Assembly (NCBI RefSeq): GCF_019645855.1
Contig: NZ_CP080999.1
Span: 62,001 to 126,000, forward strand
DNA length: 64,000 nt
Direction: 5' to 3'
Source of the DNA: Mycobacterium malmoense
GTDB taxonomy: Bacteria > Actinomycetota > Actinomycetes > Mycobacteriales > Mycobacteriaceae
A program made the position numbers and the translations under genes. Each line of letters opens with the position of its first letter. The stretch's first letter is position 1. Below, one piece after another: positions 59,661 through 64,000 of the stretch. The notes beneath the pieces were generated by a model that made no database searches, was not told the DNA's origin, and saw only the letters and a list, made by a program, of their open reading frames with translations.

Positions 59661-60584
59661 ATGTACGCCTCGATTTCTCATTTCAACGCGATCGCTGGCC
59701 GGCGGGCGGCGGGCACAGTCGACTCATCCGTGTGGCACGTTCGAGCGGCAATGCGCTCGGCGATACCGCCTTTGATCCCGCCCACGCTCGCATACCTCGA
59801 CAAGCGTCGCCAGCATGTGCAAAAGTCTGTCCGCTACAACGGTTCCGGTCAGATGCTCGACATTTGGCGCGGCCAGAATCAGCGACCCAATGCACCCGTG
59901 CTGATTTGGGTGCCGGGTGGCGCCTGGGTGAGCGGCAGCAGGATGACATTCCAGGGTCACGCACTGATGTCACGCATGGTCAAGCGGGGCTGGGTGTGCC
60001 TGTCCATCGACTACCGGGTGGCGCCGTGGTACCGGTGGCCGTGCCAGCTGGAGGACGTGCGGGCCGCGGTCGACTGGGCGCGCAACAACATCGCGGACTT
60101 CGCAGGCGATCCCGATTTTGTTGCGATCGCCGGGGCTTCCGCCGGCGGACATCTGGCCACGCTGACCGGACTGCTGGACGGGGCCGATGCCGTTGTCAGC
60201 ATCTACGGCAGCTACGACTGGGAGAGCAGGTCAACGCTGTGGCGGAAGCTGTTCATGGAATATCTCGAACGAGTCGTCGTCGGCAACCGGTCCGACCTGT
60301 GCCCGGAAATTTTCTGCGAGGCATCGCCGGTGGCCCAGGTACACCCCGGCGCTCCGCCGACGATGATCGTGCACGGCACCAAGGACCGGCTGATCCCGAT
60401 CGACGAAGCGCGCAACTTCCATCGGGAGTTGCGCTCGGTGTCGCGATCGACGGTGCGCTATCTCGAGCTACCCGTTGGGCATGCGTTCGACGTTCTCGAC
60501 GCCCGCCGGTGTGCCGAGGCCAACAAGGCCATCGCCGAATTCCTTGACCAGGTGTGGGCCGCACGCGGCCAGGCGGTGGCTTGA
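59661..60584 (+). CDS. Alpha/beta-hydrolase (HSL/lipase-type) under fluoride riboswitch control
   Basis: A 307-residue esterase-like enzyme. Oxyanion motif LIWVPGGAWVSGSRM, Ser nucleophile in IAGASAGGHLATL, acid in IVHGTKDRLIPIDEA and His in PVGHAFDVLD make a complete triad. The Ser nucleophile excludes a fluoroacetate-dehalogenase mechanism (Asp). Natural substrate unknown. The riboswitch ends 13 bases before the ATG, so expression should follow fluoride. Confidence 0.88.
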   Translation: MYASISHFNAIAGRRAAGTVDSSVWHVRAAMRSAIPPLIPPTLAYLDKRRQHVQKSVRYNGSGQMLDIWRGQNQRPNAPVLIWVPGGAWVSGSRMTFQGHALMSRMVKRGWVCLSIDYRVAPWYRWPCQLEDVRAAVDWARNNIADFAGDPDFVAIAGASAGGHLATLTGLLDGADAVVSIYGSYDWESRSTLWRKLFMEYLERVVVGNRSDLCPEIFCEASPVAQVHPGAPPTMIVHGTKDRLIPIDEARNFHRELRSVSRSTVRYLELPVGHAFDVLDARRCAEANKAIAEFLDQVWAARGQAVA

Positions 60585-60637
60585 TCGAAGCGGAAAGACG
60601 CGCCGATGGCATACCGGTCGACCGGCGACTATCGGCG

Positions 60638-61717
60638 TTAGTAGCGGTGGTGGGCCATGGGTGGTCCACCACCGCTGTTGTCGCCATCGGCCGACACGAC
60701 CGCCGGCACCATTTCGCTGGTCACCAGCCCCTGGTCTCGGGTCAGTTCGTCGACCACATCGAAGGATTCGGCGATGTTGGCCGGGGTGTCGATGACGATG
60801 GTGACAACCGGGACGCGACGGCTCAGGGAGAGCAGCTTGTCACCGTGCGGTTGGTGATCGCCGTGGAAGCCCCAGATACCCCGCAGCACGGTCGCTCCCT
60901 GAGACGTTTTGCGCTGCCGAAGCTGTTGTATCAGGGCGCGGTGAATCGGCGCGCGGCCGTGGCGCGCCGATTCGGAGGTGTAAATCATCAACTTCTGCCA
61001 CAGCGGCAGGCCGTGCTCGTCGGTTCCCGGCAATGCGTGCGGTCGTTCCAGCGATTCACCGTCGCGCTTGCAGACCCGGACCCGTTCGACCGTGATCAGG
61101 GGGCGCCTGAGCAGCCCGCCGAGCTCCGGCAACACTCGCCCGATCAGGTCGCCTGGGCCGACCGCGATGATCATCATCGGTACGTCGACATTGCGGCCGA
61201 AAAATTGCGCCCGCTGCCGATGGCCGTGGGCGGTGCCGTCGACACCAAGAAATACCGACGCGCCCGCAAGGCGGCGCCGGTACAGCAGATCGCAGATCGC
61301 GATATAGGCGGGCACGCCGTAAACGCGTTCCTTGCGGCCGACATAGATCGTCAGTTTGATGGCCTCGTGCAGCTCGTCCGACAATTCCATGGGCTCGATG
61401 TCATCGCGCAGCAGCCGGGAACGCTCGAGGGTGACCAAGCCTCGTCGCTTGATGGCTAACACGGGGTCGAGCAGCGCTTCGATCTTTGTTCTGGTGTCGA
61501 CCGCGATAACCGCAACGGGTGGGTCCTCGGACAGGGTTAATGATTGGTCGGTCCTGAGGTGATGTCCTGACCCGAAACCGCCGATGCCGCGCAGCACGAT
61601 GCTGGTCGCAATCCGGCTTTCTTCACAAAGGCCGAGCATCACGTCGGCGACAAAGCGATCACCGCTGCGTCGGCGCTCATCGAAATAGGCGCTGAGCTTG
61701 AGACAATCCTCATCCAT
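60638..61717 (-). CDS. DUF190 domain protein (Rv3071-like, CrcB-associated family)
   Basis: A 359-residue protein with repeated DUF190 modules: LKLSAYFDERRRSGDRFVAD with IVLRGIGGFGSGHHL, then LTIYVGRKERVYGVPAYIAI with ASVFLGVDGTAHGHRQRAQF, and LMIYTSESARHGRAPIHRAL with ATVLRGIWGFHGDHQPHGD. DUF190 is PII-like. In M. tuberculosis the relative Rv3071 lies beside the CrcB fluoride channel genes, which supports a fluoride link. AAGGAGCA precedes ATG 61717. Divergent from enolase. Confidence 0.88.
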   Translation of the reverse strand: MDEDCLKLSAYFDERRRSGDRFVADVMLGLCEESRIATSIVLRGIGGFGSGHHLRTDQSLTLSEDPPVAVIAVDTRTKIEALLDPVLAIKRRGLVTLERSRLLRDDIEPMELSDELHEAIKLTIYVGRKERVYGVPAYIAICDLLYRRRLAGASVFLGVDGTAHGHRQRAQFFGRNVDVPMMIIAVGPGDLIGRVLPELGGLLRRPLITVERVRVCKRDGESLERPHALPGTDEHGLPLWQKLMIYTSESARHGRAPIHRALIQQLRQRKTSQGATVLRGIWGFHGDHQPHGDKLLSLSRRVPVVTIVIDTPANIAESFDVVDELTRDQGLVTSEMVPAVVSADGDNSGGGPPMAHHRY

Positions 61718-61795
61718 TGCTGCTCCTTACCGTTGTCGTGCAAGAGCTTTCACGACGGTATTCGGAGGTATGGGCGGCCCGCGAACTGAGTATGC

Positions 61796-61911
61796 TATAA
61801 ATTGGCAACGCACGGTGGCGGTGGGGCTCGCCATAATTGCGCGTCAAGCATCGACGGCCAACGGTCCCTGCGGAACAGATCAATATTCGGCTGGCCAGCT
61901 GCGCAGCCGAG
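61796..61911 (+). promoter_or_regulatory. Promoter and decayed fluoride-aptamer-like leader of the second enolase gene
   Basis: TATAAA at 61796-61801 is followed by GGCG (61817-61820), GTGGGGCT, CGCC (61829-61832) and ATAATTGC, near-identical to the 5' half of the riboswitch at 59579. But the invariant ATG after P1 is GTG, and no GCTAATGGC 3' half follows. A stable hairpin CGGCTG/CAGCCG lies before the ribosome site. So this is probably an inactivated riboswitch. The rest of 61718-61931 holds no gene. Confidence 0.6.
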
Positions 61912-61931
61912 TATGACGCGAAGGAAGACAG

Positions 61932-63221
61932 ATGGCCGTTGAGTTTTTGTCGATAACTGCGCTCGAGATCCTCGACTCCCGCGGGCGGCCTACTCTCGCG
62001 GTCACTGCAACGCTGGCCGACGGAAGGCAAGTGCGCTCGGGTGTACCGTCCGGCGCCTCGACCGGCAGCCGGGAAGCCGTTGAATTGCGCGACCATGACG
62101 CCGAGCGCTACGCCGGTTTGGGCGTGCGCCAAGCCGTGGCACACGTCAACGGGCCGATCGCGGAATTGTTGACCAGCCGCCCGTTTACCGCCTTGGAACA
62201 AGTTGATCTGGCGCTGCAGGCGCTGGATGGCACGCCCAACAAGTCGCGATTGGGCGCCAACGCGATTGTCGGCGTCTCGATGGCCGCCGCTCGGGCGTTC
62301 GCCTTGGTATCCGGACAATCGTTGTGGCAGTGGCTGACTCCCGCCGGCGTGAATCCTCGGCTGCCGGTGCCGCACTTCAATGTGGTCAATGGCGGCGCCC
62401 ACGCGCTCAATGATCTTGACTTCCAGGAGTTCATGATCGCCCCGATCGGGGCGCCGTCCTTGCCGGAAGCGGTTCGTGCCGGCGCGGAAGTGTACGGGCG
62501 ACTGCGTTCGGCTTTGGCCGAGCGCAATCTGACGACCGGGTTGGGTGACGAGGGCGGCTTCGCGCCCGAGATCGGCTGTCCTGAAGATGTTTTGGCACTT
62601 CTCACCGGTGCCATTGAAGACGCCGGCTACATCGCCGGGCGCGGCGGTGTCGCGATCGCACTCGACCCCGCCGCGAATTATTTTTACCGTGACGGCCACT
62701 ACCAGGTCGACGGCGAGTCGTTTTCCAGCGACGACCTGATCGATCGCTATACAGCCATCGTCGATCACTACCCGGTATGGAGCATCGAGGATGGAATGGA
62801 TGAACACGACGTGGAGGGCTGGCGGAAGCTGACCGAGAAATTGGGCGGCAGAGTGCAACTGGTCGGCGACGACAACTTTGTGACCAATCCCGATTTGATC
62901 GCGTTCGCGGTGCGCAGCGGTATCGGCAACGCCGCACTGATCAAGGTCAACCAGATCGGCACGGTGTCGGAAACCCTTGAGGCACTGGCCCTGTGCCGGC
63001 AATCGGGTTACGGCGCGATGATTTCTCATCGTTCGGGTGAAACCGAAGACTCGTTCATCGCCGACCTCGCCGTCGCGGCGGGGTGTGGGCAGATCAAATC
63101 GGGCGCCCCGGCCCGTGGAGAACGCGTCGCCAAATACAATCGCCTGCTCGAAATCGCCGCGGCCGCACCGGACCTTCCGTTCGGGTTGCCCACCGCTCAT
63201 CGTCTGAATTTGCGGGTCTGA
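61932..63221 (+). CDS. Enolase, divergent second copy
   Basis: A 429-residue enolase (2-phosphoglycerate to phosphoenolpyruvate). Active-site parts are present: VPSGASTGSREAVELRDHD, VVNGGAHALNDLDFQEFM, LGDEGGFAPEIG, ALDPAANYFY (Mg Asp), SIEDGMDEHD (Mg Glu), LVGDDNFVTN (Mg Asp), LIKVNQIGTVSE (Lys), ISHRSGETEDSF and IKSGAPARGERVAKYN (Lys). It differs from the housekeeping mycobacterial enolase, for example NY for the usual (S/T)E after DxAA. Start ATG 61932 after AAGGAAG. Likely a stress-specific, perhaps less fluoride-sensitive, isoenzyme. Confidence 0.92.
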   Translation: MAVEFLSITALEILDSRGRPTLAVTATLADGRQVRSGVPSGASTGSREAVELRDHDAERYAGLGVRQAVAHVNGPIAELLTSRPFTALEQVDLALQALDGTPNKSRLGANAIVGVSMAAARAFALVSGQSLWQWLTPAGVNPRLPVPHFNVVNGGAHALNDLDFQEFMIAPIGAPSLPEAVRAGAEVYGRLRSALAERNLTTGLGDEGGFAPEIGCPEDVLALLTGAIEDAGYIAGRGGVAIALDPAANYFYRDGHYQVDGESFSSDDLIDRYTAIVDHYPVWSIEDGMDEHDVEGWRKLTEKLGGRVQLVGDDNFVTNPDLIAFAVRSGIGNAALIKVNQIGTVSETLEALALCRQSGYGAMISHRSGETEDSFIADLAVAAGCGQIKSGAPARGERVAKYNRLLEIAAAAPDLPFGLPTAHRLNLRV

Positions 63222-63243
63222 CCTATTCCGGTCATGGAGCCGG

Positions 63244-64000
63244 TCATGATGTCGCGATTACGACGGCGAGAACGGCCAGCACCGCGATGAGCATGTAGGC
63301 CATGTATGCGTCGAGACGACCCGACTGCAGCTTCTTCGCGGATCGGGAGACGGCGAGCATACCGCGGGTCAAGGGGCGGTAGAAATATTGTTCGACGACG
63401 TCGATGACGTCGATGCGGTAGGTGTAGCGGCGCGGCGCAACCTCGTGATTATCGGGTTCGTCATCGGCCTCGAGTAATGCGGAGCGGGTCAAGAGCACGG
63501 TGGCCAGGACGTTGCGCACCGGGTTGGCGTACGCGGAGGAGGTGTAGCCGACGCCTCGGTCGACTCCCGGTGAGGCCGACGACCACGGCGCCACCGCACG
63601 CGCGCGAAACGGATTTCGGCCGGCGAATACCGTTGAGAATGCCGCGATGATCGCGGCCATCGCCGGAAGCACGATCCACAGCCAGCTCGGGGACAACGCG
63701 GAGAAGTCGGCGAATACGGGCTGCAAGACCCACGGCGCCGCGTTCGCGCCGGCGGCTTGGTCGTGCACGATCGGCTGCAAGCCGCGTGCGATCAAGCCCA
63801 CCTGTAGCGGAGCGAAGGCCGCGGCGCCCAGGCAGCCCGCCACCAGAGCGGCCACGCCTAATCGGTAGGGCCACTGACGATCCACCCGTGCGGCCGCCGA
63901 ATTCAATTGCGGCTCATCCATGCGGGCCGGACCGAACGCGGTGAGCGCAACCACGCGCACGAAGGTCACGCCGGCGATGCCGATGGTCAGCGCGATCAAC
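63244..64000 (-). CDS. Formate hydrogenlyase subunit 3 / HyfB-like membrane protein, C-terminal part
   Basis: The last 251 residues of a proton-translocating NADH-dehydrogenase-like (MrpA/NuoL-type) subunit, comparable with M. tuberculosis Rv0083. Segments: IALTIGIAGVTFVRVVALTA, LGVAALVAGCLGAAAFAPLQ, LSPSWLWIVLPAMAAIIAAF and the terminal helix DAYMAYMLIAVLAVLAVV. The frame runs off the window, so the start lies beyond 64000. It converges on the enolase gene with a 22-base gap. Confidence 0.85.
   Translation of the reverse strand, partial: LIALTIGIAGVTFVRVVALTAFGPARMDEPQLNSAAARVDRQWPYRLGVAALVAGCLGAAAFAPLQVGLIARGLQPIVHDQAAGANAAPWVLQPVFADFSALSPSWLWIVLPAMAAIIAAFSTVFAGRNPFRARAVAPWSSASPGVDRGVGYTSSAYANPVRNVLATVLLTRSALLEADDEPDNHEVAPRRYTYRIDVIDVVEQYFYRPLTRGMLAVSRSAKKLQSGRLDAYMAYMLIAVLAVLAVVIATS

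Noticed and set aside
59661..60584. Fluoroacetate dehalogenase as identity of the riboswitch-controlled hydrolase
   Set aside because: The nucleophile elbow is GASAGG with Ser, as in esterases, whereas fluoroacetate dehalogenases use Asp.
61718..61931. A fluoride riboswitch on the minus strand for the DUF190 gene
   Set aside because: The reverse complement lacks both the GATGGGGCTCGCC-type 5' half and the GCTAATGGC 3' half.
1..64000. CRISPR array or insertion sequence
   Set aside because: No regularly spaced direct repeats and no transposase or terminal inverted repeats were recognised.

Overview
The window is high-GC actinobacterial DNA and is most likely from a Mycobacterium. It opens inside dnaB, which is interrupted by an intein at the site used in M. 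tuberculosis. It carries homologues of CelA1 (Rv0062), the amino acid decarboxylase Rv2531c, PrrB, Rv3071 (DUF190) and Rv0083. Deazaflavin (F420)-type reductases, TetR regulators and GTG starts are frequent. The species cannot be named from this window alone.

Layout. 0-8.3 kb: dnaB 3' end with intein, a PIN/Phd toxin-antitoxin pair, a DUF2786 gene, parDE and celA1; both TA operons have perfect palindromic operators. 8.4-16.7 kb: HadA/HadB-like hydratase, TetR with divergent DUF4345 gene, zinc dehydrogenase, an internally shortened NmrA-like protein, an F420-type reductase, haloalkane dehalogenase and a PIG3-like quinone reductase. 16.7-23.8 kb: a TetR whose presumed ATGTRA-type half-sites recur in front of neighbouring genes, a DJ-1/PfpI protein, a parE remnant, hemolysin III, VOC proteins under an AraC regulator, and a broken ketopantoate reductase. 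24-26.9 kb: a 969-residue PLP decarboxylase.

27-43 kb is a sulfonate-type sulfur acquisition island. It holds a heterodimeric ABC importer (permease, ATPase, permease, ATPase, lipoprotein), a second ssuBAC-like importer, four luciferase-like flavin monooxygenases (one close to SsuD), an amidohydrolase, an acyl-CoA dehydrogenase and a TetR. The two ATPases of the first importer have complementary defects, predicting one canonical and one degenerate ATP site.

43-56.6 kb: an orphan PrrB-like kinase, a methyltransferase behind an iron-box-like palindrome, an F420-type reductase, a TetR/FAD-monooxygenase divergon, a second vapBC with a 30-bp perfect palindrome, a Rieske oxygenase with a D-aminoacylase-type amidohydrolase, a phosphotransferase with a STAS protein, and a Tat-type catalase-family peroxidase with cytochrome b561.

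56.7-64 kb is the most interesting part: what looks like a fluoride-response locus. Two complete fluoride (crcB-motif) riboswitches, a duplicated 3' half-aptamer and a decayed aptamer-like element lie among a class I fructose-bisphosphate aldolase, an SbtA-like permease, an alpha/beta hydrolase, a DUF190 protein, a second divergent enolase and a formate-hydrogenlyase subunit 3-like membrane protein. Enolase is the classical fluoride target, and DUF190 and FHL-type genes are known neighbours of CrcB or crcB RNAs. No CrcB or CLC-F gene is visible here. Both riboswitches can form an alternative hairpin that consumes the aptamer pseudoknot strand; in the first it also covers the Shine-Dalgarno sequence, suggesting fluoride-induced translation.
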